From Variimorphobacter saccharofermentans (GTDB lineage: Bacteria; Bacillota; Clostridia; Lachnospirales; Lachnospiraceae): a DNA stretch of 64,000 nt. Where the stretch lies: positions 2,892,501 to 2,956,500 of the forward strand of contig NZ_JACEGA010000001.1 of the NCBI RefSeq assembly GCF_014174405.1. The letters are read 5' to 3'. The notes under the pieces were generated by a model. The model had not been told where the DNA came from. It searched no databases and saw nothing but the letters and a program-made list of their open reading frames with translations. Both the position numbers and the translations under genes were made by a program. Below, in pieces: positions 1 to 7,728 of this stretch (position 1 is its first letter; every line of letters begins with the position of its first letter).

Positions 1-258
1 TATTCATCACTAGTCAACAACAATTTGTTTGAATTTTGTATAAAATTTATTACAATTTTATTTTCCCTTTCCGCTAAGGATTTCCTTATTCGTTAACCCT
101 TAAATAACGGCGGAAGTCAATCTTAACACATCTGTATTGTTAAGTCAATAATAAATTGCATTAATTTTATATTCAATTTCTTACAATTAAGATATAGCGC
201 ACTTAGGCTAATTTTACTCATCCATTCATAATTTACATACACTAATTCATCTTATATA
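1..258. other. AT-rich intergenic edge region
   Basis: No open reading frame with a convincing ribosome binding site is visible. A small cluster of short complementary segments lies around 70-117 (TTCCGC pairing with GCGGAA, and the palindrome AAGGATTTCCTT). It has no clear U-run, so I do not call a terminator. The stretch is downstream of the acetyltransferase on the minus strand. Confidence 0.4.
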
Positions 259-759
259 CTAATCATTCTCATAATTATTTAAATTACAAATCATTATATA
301 TTCTTCCACTGTTTCTTTTACTATTTCGAAACCAACAGCCTGATACATTCTAGTAGCATAATTATCTTTTTGAACAGCTAAAGAAGCTTGCCGATATCCT
401 TTATCCTTAAGTAGTATCAGCATATTCTTCATAAGTGAGGTTCCAATTCCTTTGTCACGATATTCTTTATATAAGGATATTGCAAACTCAGGTGTGTTCT
501 CATCAACATTGCCATAGCCCTTTACAGCTCCAGCTATTATTCTGGTCCACACTGCTCCTACAACCTTACCTCCCACCTCTGCTACTAAACAATAATCGTC
601 CGGTTTTCCAAAGTCTTCAATAAATACTCTTAATTCCGGTTGATTAATAATCTCTCTGGATACTAGATTATTTTCATCCCTTTGAAAAATGGCTTCATAT
701 AAAAAGTCCTCAAGCAACTTTATTTCTGAGGATTTTATTGGACGTATGACGTAATTCAT
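259..759 (-). CDS. GNAT family N-acetyltransferase
   Basis: A 166-residue protein of the GCN5-related acetyltransferase fold, expected to move an acetyl group from acetyl-CoA to an amine. The substrate cannot be told from sequence. The acetyl-CoA pyrophosphate loop is seen as RDKGIGTSLM around residues 101-110, followed by the motif-B segment NYATRMYQAVGF near 133-144, typical of this fold. The start is the ATG at 759 because GGAGGG lies 4 to 5 bases upstream. A longer frame reaching 810 lacks such a site and would overlap the upstream gene. The upstream gene ends at 807 on the same strand, so the two may be co-transcribed. Confidence 0.85.
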   Translation of the reverse strand: MNYVIRPIKSSEIKLLEDFLYEAIFQRDENNLVSREIINQPELRVFIEDFGKPDDYCLVAEVGGKVVGAVWTRIIAGAVKGYGNVDENTPEFAISLYKEYRDKGIGTSLMKNMLILLKDKGYRQASLAVQKDNYATRMYQAVGFEIVKETVEEYIMICNLNNYEND

Positions 760-806
760 ATTACCCTCCATTCTATCGACAACCTGCGAATTTAAGTGGC
801 AGCACA

Positions 807-1373
807 TCAAACTGAATCAGCCTTCCTTTTTACAGCAAACGTTTTAAACGCCAATGCAATTAATCCTGAAGCTATAAGAGTCATACTAATTATAATAAAG
901 AAACTCTTTACCTGGGTAAAACGATTAGCTATTCGTACAATTCCATCCATTCGGTTTGGATAATTATTCAATAGAATAAATATCATTATATTCTCCAGCC
1001 AGTCAAAAAGCATAGCAGCCAATCCTATGAATCCAATAAGCCAGGGTTTATTAACTTTTTTCCACAATTCTTTCACAATAAGAGTTAACGTTATAAAGTA
1101 AAAAAGTCCATACGATAAAGGAAATATGATATCTATAGGCATTATGTACTTTAAATGAAAGCTTCTACCTTCTGCTCCAAGATGATCTAAAATCTCATAT
1201 GCCCTATCTACAGAGTATCCCATAAGCTCCATATCAAGAATACTGTGTCCACCAGTGATTTCCATAAGCTTTGCTAAACCGAATGGTTTTCCATTAATAA
1301 TGAAATTCGTAAGCAAAAAGAATACAAAAAACAGTATGGCATTACGTGCACAAAATAAGCCCTTCCTTTTCAT
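807..1373 (-). CDS. Four-helix integral membrane protein, unknown function
   Basis: I do not recognise this 188-residue protein. It has about four hydrophobic segments (near residues 9-26, 83-102, 111-133 and 152-175) and short basic tails at both ends (MKRKG, AVKRKADSV), so it should sit in the cytoplasmic membrane. A polar loop of about 55 residues separates the first and second helices. The motif FDWLENIMIF precedes the long third helix region. A GGGAGGGG site lies about 13 bases before the ATG at 1373, a rather long spacing. It is probably co-transcribed with the acetyltransferase that follows within about 50 bases. Confidence 0.65.
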   Translation of the reverse strand: MKRKGLFCARNAILFFVFFLLTNFIINGKPFGLAKLMEITGGHSILDMELMGYSVDRAYEILDHLGAEGRSFHLKYIMPIDIIFPLSYGLFYFITLTLIVKELWKKVNKPWLIGFIGLAAMLFDWLENIMIFILLNNYPNRMDGIVRIANRFTQVKSFFIIISMTLIASGLIALAFKTFAVKRKADSV

Positions 1374-1522
1374 TATATATATATAACCCCTCCCTTAAGT
1401 AATCAAATAATCACCTCAAAAATAAAACTTAATATAGCTTCACGATAATTATGTGCTACTATTCGTTTATCATATGGACTTATCTTATTATAAGTGGAAT
1501 TTCCTGTCAATCATATAAATAA

Positions 1523-3096
1523 CTTGAGTTTCCGTAGTTTTATCCACAGTATCCCTGTTTCATCAGTATTGTAATAAACAACTTTTAGAAAATGCCCAAA
1601 ATATAAGGAATCCTCATCCTTTTTGTAGTAGAATAATGGTGTCTAAGCAAAATCTACACTAAACAATAAAGAAAGGGACTCCTTATGCTTAATTCTACTA
1701 CAAATACTTACACTTTGAAACGTGAAATTTTATCTTTTTCAAACAAAATATCCCGAAAGCTTTCCAAACCGGATCGAAAGTTTACTGCAGACATGACTTA
1801 TGGCATGTTAGCTTCTGGCAGTTGCCTTCTGACTGATGTTGTGGATCAGCTTCACGAAGATTCCAAAAAGGTCAACAGCGTGGAAAGACTTACCCGACAT
1901 CTCAATAAGGGAATCCATAATTCTGCCTTGTCTTCGTATCTGCATACAATACGTAAATGGGTGCCGGATCAACCAGTTATCCATATCGATGATAGTGATA
2001 TCATCAAGCCTGACGGCTACAAGTTCGAAGCACTGGGACTTGTTCGGGATGGTTCCAAAAGCACCGATACCAAAAATGTCTATGAGAAGGGCTACCATGT
2101 AACAGAGGCTTGTGTTATGACTAAAAGCAATCATCCTGTCAGCATTTATTCTAAAATCCATTCTTCAAAAGAAAAGACCTTCACCTCTGTCAATAACGTA
2201 ACCTTTGATGCCATGGAGCGCGGAAAAGCAATGTTTGGCAAAGCTACTTTTGTAATGGACAGGGGCTATGATGATAATAAGATGTTTCTTAAGCTTGATG
2301 AATTAAAGCAGGACTATGTGATCCGACTTACAGCTAAAAGAAAGCTACTTTTTCATAACAAATGGGTGGCCGCTACTGAACTGCGAAATCGTCGAAAAGG
2401 CAAAATCACAACACCTGTGTTCTATAAGGGCAAAAAAAGGGAAGCTTATCTATCCCATGTGAAGGTTCAAATCACTGCATCCAGAAAGGATATTTATCTG
2501 GTTCTTGTCTATGGCATCACAGAGCATCCGATGATGCTCGCAACAAACAAGGAGATAAAGTCCCGAGAAGATGTAATACGAATTGCAAGGCTTTATTTCT
2601 CCCGCTGGCGCATTGAGGAATATTTCCGCTGCAAGAAACAGGTTTTCCAGTTTGAAAACTTCCGTGTCCGGAAGCTGAAAGCAATTAATGCTCTCAATTT
2701 TTATATCACCTTGTGTATGGCATTTCTTGCTCTGGTTTCAATGAAAGCAGAAACAAATGCCCTAAAGGTTTCAATCATACAGACAGCAGCTCCTGTTAAG
2801 GAGAAAGTTCAGTTCTGCTATTATCGGTTAGCAAAAGGTATCTCCGGCATACTCTCGTATGCAAAAGAAGGCGTCAGGCTATGGTTCAGGACAAAACGTC
2901 CTGCATACCGTCAACTTTGCTTTAAGCTAATCGCTTAAATAGATAAAAGAATACTTATCCCGAAGTCCGGTTTTAAACGGGGCTTATTAAGCTTCTTCTG
3001 ATCTAGATACTGCCACTCTTACACTTAAAAAAATCAGCAAATTGGCACTGTCATTAGATTTATTCATTTTCAAAGTGCAATTTGCGGAAACTCAAG
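1523..3096 (+). mobile_element. IS4-family insertion sequence, copy 1
   Basis: A 1574-bp element with perfect 12-bp terminal inverted repeats (CTTGAGTTTCCG at 1523, CGGAAACTCAAG ending at 3096). It is flanked by a 9-bp direct repeat TATAAATAA at 1514-1522 and 3097-3105, the target duplication. It carries a single transposase gene. A hairpin of about 11 bp near 2960-2990 follows the gene. The same element occurs at 35586-37159 with the same length and an identical encoded protein. Intact ends, an intact gene and a perfect target duplication point to recent insertion. Confidence 0.95.
1685..2938 (+). CDS. IS4-family DDE transposase (copy 1)
   Basis: A 417-residue transposase that would cut and join the element's ends. 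The catalytic acidic residues sit in HIDDSDIIKPDG (first Asp) and FVMDRGYDD (second Asp). The IS4 signature Y-x2-R-x3-E-x6-K is present exactly as YFSRWRIEEYFRCKK, which supplies the third catalytic residue. The N-terminal 90 residues are the usual helical DNA-binding part. The ATG at 1685 follows AAAGGGACT. The copy looks full length and functional. It is oriented toward the amidase gene, which reads in the opposite direction. Confidence 0.95.
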   Translation: MLNSTTNTYTLKREILSFSNKISRKLSKPDRKFTADMTYGMLASGSCLLTDVVDQLHEDSKKVNSVERLTRHLNKGIHNSALSSYLHTIRKWVPDQPVIHIDDSDIIKPDGYKFEALGLVRDGSKSTDTKNVYEKGYHVTEACVMTKSNHPVSIYSKIHSSKEKTFTSVNNVTFDAMERGKAMFGKATFVMDRGYDDNKMFLKLDELKQDYVIRLTAKRKLLFHNKWVAATELRNRRKGKITTPVFYKGKKREAYLSHVKVQITASRKDIYLVLVYGITEHPMMLATNKEIKSREDVIRIARLYFSRWRIEEYFRCKKQVFQFENFRVRKLKAINALNFYITLCMAFLALVSMKAETNALKVSIIQTAAPVKEKVQFCYYRLAKGISGILSYAKEGVRLWFRTKRPAYRQLCFKLIA

Positions 3097-3140
3097 TATA
3101 AATAAGGGGTTAAAATCATCAAAACCACATCATCAAAAAA

Positions 3141-3332
3141 GGGGATGTTGCATAATGTATCAGCCGGGACAATTACTTACCATAATGCACTGTCGGAAGA
3201 ACATATTGCTATATTTTGTATGTCTCATGCGAATATTCATATTCGTATGAGACATACAAAATCAGTGATGTGTCCTTCCGTCTGTGTGTGAGGTAAGTAA
3301 TTGTCCCGGCTGATACATTATGAAACATCCCC
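3141..3332. repeat. 192-nt palindromic element, copy A
   Basis: A nearly complete hairpin. The outer 40 bases on each side (3141-3180 and 3293-3332) are complementary with one mismatch. The middle is imperfectly paired (core CATAATGCACTGTCGG on the left, CCGTCTGTGTGTGAG on the right). The apex is a further stem built on GTATGTCTCAT and ATGAGACATAC. The same element lies at 58041-58231. It sits between convergent genes, 17 bases after the amidase stop codon. It may terminate transcription, be a non-autonomous mobile element, or encode a structured RNA. The GGGxTGTTGCA-like outer ends resemble insertion-sequence termini, which is recollection rather than proof. Confidence 0.85.
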
Positions 3333-3348
3333 TCATTTATGATATTTC

Positions 3349-4701
3349 TTATTTAAATGGAGGCGGAACTCTATGACCGATTACACGTTCCACTTCATAG
3401 GCATATGCGATTAGTTCCATATCCGTCTTTGCTGTCATATAAATTCCAAAGGGCATTCCATCGTCTTGTAAACCACATGGGATTGTTATACCCGGTAATG
3501 CTGTGTATTGTAAAATGTTGTTACAGCTTAACATGATACAAAAATCGAACTCCTTAATTTGTTCTCTAATCGTAGCCATTCGTTCCCTGCGGTCCTGTAG
3601 TACAGACTGATAAATGTCTTCATCCAACCTCCCTGAGGTATTCTCCTGTGCATCAACCAGATAGGTCTGACCATATTTTAAGGTCTTCTCTGGATGCCTT
3701 TCGTTGAATTCAATAATATCACTTAAGGTCTTAATCGGATAATCTTCCGGTAATGTACTTAAGTATTGGTTCATATCATATTTAAACTCGTATTTCATGA
3801 TATCTCTGATATGCTTCGTCTTGGAGATATCCACTTTTCTAATAACTGCTCCTTCTCCCTCTAATTCTTTCATTACATTCTGGATTCTTGTCACAATATT
3901 CTTCGGCATATTTTCCATATTCCAGACATTAAATCCAATCACCTTACCTTTTTGATTATTGTTGTGGTCACGAATCACAGGATATCCTGTTAATGCTGCA
4001 TATAATACTGCACAGTCTTCCACCGTTCTGGCAAACGGCCCTGCTGTATCCAAGGTATGACTGATAGGAATAATTCCTTTCTGGCTGACACTGCCTGTAC
4101 TGGGGCGAAATCCTATAACACCATTCGCGAGCGCCGCAGCAATGATTGAATTACTGGTATCCGTACCGATGGATGCGCTACAGAGATTTGCTGTAACTGC
4201 TACCGCTGAACCGGTACTGGAACCTGAAGGGTCTTTTTCCTTATTATATGGGCTGATTGTTTTTCCACCTCTGGAGCTATATCCTGCGGGCATATTCTCC
4301 GTCATGTAATTCGCAAGCTCAGTCATATTCGTTTTTCCTAGAAGTACTGCGCCAGCTTTTCTAAGATTTTGTATCAACTCCGCGTCACATCTGGCATAGG
4401 AATCCGCTAATGCAAGTGAACCAGCTGATGTATGCATACGATCGGCGGTATCAATATTATCCTTCACTAGAATAGGAATCCCAAATAATAGATTATTTTG
4501 ATCATTTCCCTTCTGATCCAGTTCTTCTGCAATATATAATGCATCCGGATTGATTTCCAGAACACTGTGCAGACCATTCGGTCCCTGATCTATATTCTGA
4601 ATACGTGTAATATATTCTTGTACTAGTTCCTTCACTGATAGTTTCTTCTCATAGAACATGGCTTGGAGTTCTTTTATCGTTTTTTCACAAATATCAAACA
4701 T
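3349..4701 (-). CDS. Amidase signature family hydrolase
   Basis: A 450-residue amidase of the Ser-cisSer-Lys family, hydrolysing a C-N bond of an unknown amide. Lys80 (ILVKDN), Ser161 (DPSGSSTGS) and Ser185 (GTDTSNS) have the spacing of the catalytic triad, including 24 residues between the two serines. The oxyanion-loop segment reads GTDTSNSI where most family members have GTDTGGSI, so substrate handling may differ. No signal peptide is seen, so it should be cytoplasmic. The ATG at 4701 is preceded in frame by a stop codon and has only a weak binding site; a better GGAG lies about 40 bases upstream before a tiny frame. No gatB or gatC is nearby, so a role in tRNA amidation is unlikely. Confidence 0.88.
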   Translation of the reverse strand: MFDICEKTIKELQAMFYEKKLSVKELVQEYITRIQNIDQGPNGLHSVLEINPDALYIAEELDQKGNDQNNLLFGIPILVKDNIDTADRMHTSAGSLALADSYARCDAELIQNLRKAGAVLLGKTNMTELANYMTENMPAGYSSRGGKTISPYNKEKDPSGSSTGSAVAVTANLCSASIGTDTSNSIIAAALANGVIGFRPSTGSVSQKGIIPISHTLDTAGPFARTVEDCAVLYAALTGYPVIRDHNNNQKGKVIGFNVWNMENMPKNIVTRIQNVMKELEGEGAVIRKVDISKTKHIRDIMKYEFKYDMNQYLSTLPEDYPIKTLSDIIEFNERHPEKTLKYGQTYLVDAQENTSGRLDEDIYQSVLQDRRERMATIREQIKEFDFCIMLSCNNILQYTALPGITIPCGLQDDGMPFGIYMTAKTDMELIAYAYEVERVIGHRVPPPFK

Positions 4702-5096
4702 TTATTTACGAATTATCCAATCATCATATATGGTAGTTGGATTTCTCCTTTCTCACCTATATTCCATCATTCACTGTTAAACAGTAAATAATATATTCTA
4801 ATTAGCAGTTTAAAATAAAATGATATTCGAGTGGATTATACATATATTATGTATATATAAGCACTGAATTATTAAAGTTTATCTTTTCTCATTCGTGCAC
4901 TCATATTTCCTTATAATCGTAGTCAAATTAACCTGCAGCAGAATATGAATGATAGTACCATAAACCCCCACGATAACAATACGAAATGACAGTAACTGAT
5001 CAATCGCAGTATTATGTGGGGGTATCTATCTGGGTACATATTTTAGTTAGTATTTTGTAATCAATTGTATTATATCTATATCGTATATGTCTGTAT
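4702..5096. other. Intergenic region with terminator-like hairpin
   Basis: This 395-base gap holds no supported gene. A hairpin pairs ACCCCCAC at 4964-4971 with GTGGGGGT at 5016-5023, extended by AATAC/GTATT inside. On the minus strand it is followed by TTTATGG, so it probably ends the amino-acid transporter operon. The rest is AT-rich and would contain the amidase promoter, which I could not place with confidence. Confidence 0.5.
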
Positions 5097-5837
5097 CTAT
5101 TCTTGATTTAATACTCGTTTTAAAAACTCTCTCGTTCTTTCCTGTACTGGATTATTAAATATTTGCTCCGGAGTACCCTCTTCTGCAATAACCCCTTTAT
5201 CCATAAACACGACACGGTTGGATACTTCCTTGGCAAATCCCATCTCATGGGTAACAACCAGCATAGTAAGACCACTCTTCGCTAAATCTTTCATTACATT
5301 GAGTACTTCACCTACCATCTCCGGATCCAGAGCAGAAGTAGGTTCATCAAACAGCAATACATCCGGTTCCATTGATAAAGCTCTGGCAATAGCTACTCTT
5401 TGCTTCTGACCTCCGGATAACTGCTTCGGCTTTGCGTTGATATATTGGTCCATACCAACTACCTTCAGGTATTTCATTGCAACCTCTTCCGCTTCTTCCT
5501 TCGAGCGTTTTAACACCTTAATTTGTCCAATCATACAATTACTTAATACATTATGATTATTGAAGAGATTGAACTGCTGAAAAACCATACCGAGCTTAGT
5601 CCGGTATGCATAAATATCATGTTTATCGTCAAGAATATTCTCTCCGTTATAGATTATTTCTCCGCCACTGGGCTTTTCCAGCAGATTGATACATCGAAGC
5701 AGTGTAGACTTACCGGATCCCGAGGCCCCGATGATACAGACCACCTCACCCTTATTCACAGAGAAATCTATATCCTTTAATATCTCGTTGGATCCGAAGG
5801 ATTTTCTTAAATGTTGAATCTCAATTACCCGTTCCAT
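5097..5837 (-). CDS. Polar amino-acid ABC transporter, ATP-binding subunit
   Basis: A 246-residue ATPase that powers uptake through the permease encoded just upstream. Walker A is GASGSGKST near residue 36, the signature is [15 protein letters not shown] near 140, Walker B is [14 protein letters not shown], and the switch histidine is in VVTHEMGFA. The whole sequence matches the GlnQ/ArtP/HisP class in length and motifs. It starts at the ATG at 5837 with GGGAGG seven bases upstream. It is the last gene of the three-gene operon binding protein, permease, ATPase. The exact amino acid carried is not predictable from sequence. Confidence 0.95.
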   Translation of the reverse strand: MERVIEIQHLRKSFGSNEILKDIDFSVNKGEVVCIIGASGSGKSTLLRCINLLEKPSGGEIIYNGENILDDKHDIYAYRTKLGMVFQQFNLFNNHNVLSNCMIGQIKVLKRSKEEAEEVAMKYLKVVGMDQYINAKPKQLSGGQKQRVAIARALSMEPDVLLFDEPTSALDPEMVGEVLNVMKDLAKSGLTMLVVTHEMGFAKEVSNRVVFMDKGVIAEEGTPEQIFNNPVQERTREFLKRVLNQE

Positions 5838-5908
5838 TTCGACCTCCCTATATCTATATCAAACTCATTGTTCTTCTTAGTACTCTTAATATCAATTAGC
5901 TAACCAAT

Positions 5909-6640
5909 CTAGACCTGCATCTGATTACCAGGAATAATATTAAAATTCTCCGGTCCTTCCATTTTTCGTTCTATGAAACGAAGAATTCTGGTAACCACAA
6001 GCGTCATAACTAAATAAATGATACAAGCTACAAAGAAGGATTCAAAGTATCGGAAGTTATTACCGGCAATTGATTTCGTCTGGAAGAATAACTCTGATAC
6101 GGATATTACGTTCAATACGGATGTATCCTTGATATTGATAACAAACTCATTACCGATAGCGGGTAAAATATTACGCAATACCTGAGGTAATACAACATAC
6201 AACATAGTCTTCGCATGATTCATACCGATTGCATGTGCTGCTTCAAACTGTCCCTTATCAACTGAGATAATACCGCCTCTGACAATCTCAGCTGTATATG
6301 CACCAGTATTAATTGATACTATGAATATGGCAGCTAAAGTCCTGTCCATGTCTATACCAAAGGCCATCGCTGATCCGTAGTAAATAACCATGGCTTGTAC
6401 AATCATTGGAGTTCCACGGAAGAATTCAACGTATATTGATAGTATGGTATTAACTACCTTAAGCAGGCCTCTCTTAAATCCTTTTTCAGGCATAGGAATT
6501 GTACGTATTGTACCTATTAATAAACCAATGATAGCTCCTAATACCGTACCGATAATTGAAATAAGTAATGTCAGCCCTGCTCCTCTTAAGTACATCGGCC
6601 AGAATTCGGCAACTATTTTAACAAACCACTCCCATGTCAT
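5909..6640 (-). CDS. Polar amino-acid ABC transporter, permease subunit
   Basis: A 243-residue inner-membrane protein of the His/Glu/Gln/Arg permease family. It has about five hydrophobic segments. The cytoplasmic EAA loop, which docks on the ATPase, is visible as GQFEAAHAIGMNHAKTMLYVVLP around residues 131-153. One gene serves for both halves, so the channel is probably a homodimer. The ATG at 6640 follows GGTGAG. It lies between the binding-protein gene and the ATPase gene; a terminator-like hairpin upstream of it should lower its expression relative to the binding protein. Confidence 0.93.
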   Translation of the reverse strand: MTWEWFVKIVAEFWPMYLRGAGLTLLISIIGTVLGAIIGLLIGTIRTIPMPEKGFKRGLLKVVNTILSIYVEFFRGTPMIVQAMVIYYGSAMAFGIDMDRTLAAIFIVSINTGAYTAEIVRGGIISVDKGQFEAAHAIGMNHAKTMLYVVLPQVLRNILPAIGNEFVINIKDTSVLNVISVSELFFQTKSIAGNNFRYFESFFVACIIYLVMTLVVTRILRFIERKMEGPENFNIIPGNQMQV

Positions 6641-6685
6641 ATTCTCACCAAACCTTTCCTATATATAACCTATATAATATAGAAA

Positions 6686-6726
6686 AGACTGTTCCAAATG
6701 ATGTATCAAAGATTTTGGAACAGTCT
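6686..6726 (-). terminator. Intercistronic terminator between binding protein and permease
   Basis: On the minus strand AGACTGTTCCAAA pairs perfectly with TTTGGAACAGTCT over 13 bp and is followed by TTTTC. It lies 13 bases after the binding-protein stop codon and before the permease start. A partial terminator here would let the binding protein be made in excess, as is common for ABC importers. Confidence 0.85.
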
Positions 6727-6738
6727 CTAAGCTTACAC

Positions 6739-7578
6739 CTATTCTGCAGCCGGTTGATTCTTAATCGCTTCGTCCATAATGCTAATGCGTTCTTCTTCTG
6801 AAATTCCAGCTAAAATCTCATTTATTTTTGCAGTCAGGTCGCTGCCCTTTTTAATACCTACTGCAATGGCCGTATCGTCCTCAGAGGTAACAAAACCATC
6901 TGTGAACTCAACCATAGCAAAATTAGGATTAGCAGCTGTTGCGCTAACTCCTTCCGGACGCTCTGATACATATCCATCAATAACTCCAGATTCCAAAGCA
7001 ACTCTCATTGCAGGAAAGTTATCCATTGCTGGTTGAATGTTTACACCCTCAATCTGTTCAATTACAGAATAGTGAAATGTATTTAACTGTGCAGTAACCT
7101 TTGCTCCGCTGAAATCCTGAATTGAAGTGGCACCTTCATAAGCACCGCCCTTTTTCACAACCATAACCAAATCTGATTTATAGTAGTTATCCGTAAAATC
7201 AATGGTCTCTTTTCGTTCTGCAGTTGGAGACATACCTGCTATGATAGCATCAATCTTACCTGATGTAAGTGCAGGCACTAATCCATCCCATTCTGTCTTA
7301 ACTATAACAAGCTCTTTTCCTAATCCTTCTGCAATTCTCTTCGCAATTTCAACATCATATCCGCCTGCGAATTCAGCACTTCCATCAATCGGAACACCAC
7401 CGTTGGAATCATCAATCTGTGTCCAGTTAAATGGCGCATAACCTGCTTCCAATCCCACCTTAAATGTACCACCGGATTGCGTATCGCTCTTCTGTGCTGG
7501 TTCTTTTGTTCCGCAGCCAGTAAGACTCATAACAGCCAAAGCCGCTACGGCAATTATGACAGACATCCTTTTTCTCAT
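6739..7578 (-). CDS. Polar amino-acid ABC transporter, substrate-binding lipoprotein
   Basis: A 279-residue extracellular solute-binding protein, family 3. The N-terminus is a lipoprotein signal: basic MRKRM, a hydrophobic core, then the lipobox LTGC with Cys22 as the lipidated residue, so it is anchored to the outside of the membrane. The family-3 signature FAGGYDVEIAKRIAEGLG is present near residues 70-87, and KIDAIIAGMSPTAERKETIDF follows. It is the first gene of the importer operon, with GGGGAGG before the ATG at 7578 and a promoter overlapping the end of the preceding gene. The ligand is probably a polar amino acid, but which one is unknown. Confidence 0.93.
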   Translation of the reverse strand: MRKRMSVIIAVAALAVMSLTGCGTKEPAQKSDTQSGGTFKVGLEAGYAPFNWTQIDDSNGGVPIDGSAEFAGGYDVEIAKRIAEGLGKELVIVKTEWDGLVPALTSGKIDAIIAGMSPTAERKETIDFTDNYYKSDLVMVVKKGGAYEGATSIQDFSGAKVTAQLNTFHYSVIEQIEGVNIQPAMDNFPAMRVALESGVIDGYVSERPEGVSATAANPNFAMVEFTDGFVTSEDDTAIAVGIKKGSDLTAKINEILAGISEEERISIMDEAIKNQPAAE

Positions 7579-7698
7579 ATAATTTTCTCCTCCCCTCGTA
7601 GTATATCATTACTACTATGACTATCCTTCATGATGGTTAATGTATTATACTTACAACATCTGGAATAATCATGCTGTTCTTTTCAAAATCACGCTAAT

Positions 7699-7728
7699 AG
7701 TGTACATCATAAGCATTATGTCTGTCAA
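7699..7728 (-). promoter_or_regulatory. Predicted sigma-A promoter of the amino-acid ABC operon
   Basis: On the minus strand TTGACA (7723-7728) is separated by 18 bases from TACACT (7699-7704). The -35 box overlaps the last codons of the upstream membrane-protein gene, whose stop is at 7725. A second AT-rich box, TATAAT-like, lies near 7645. Confidence 0.6.
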
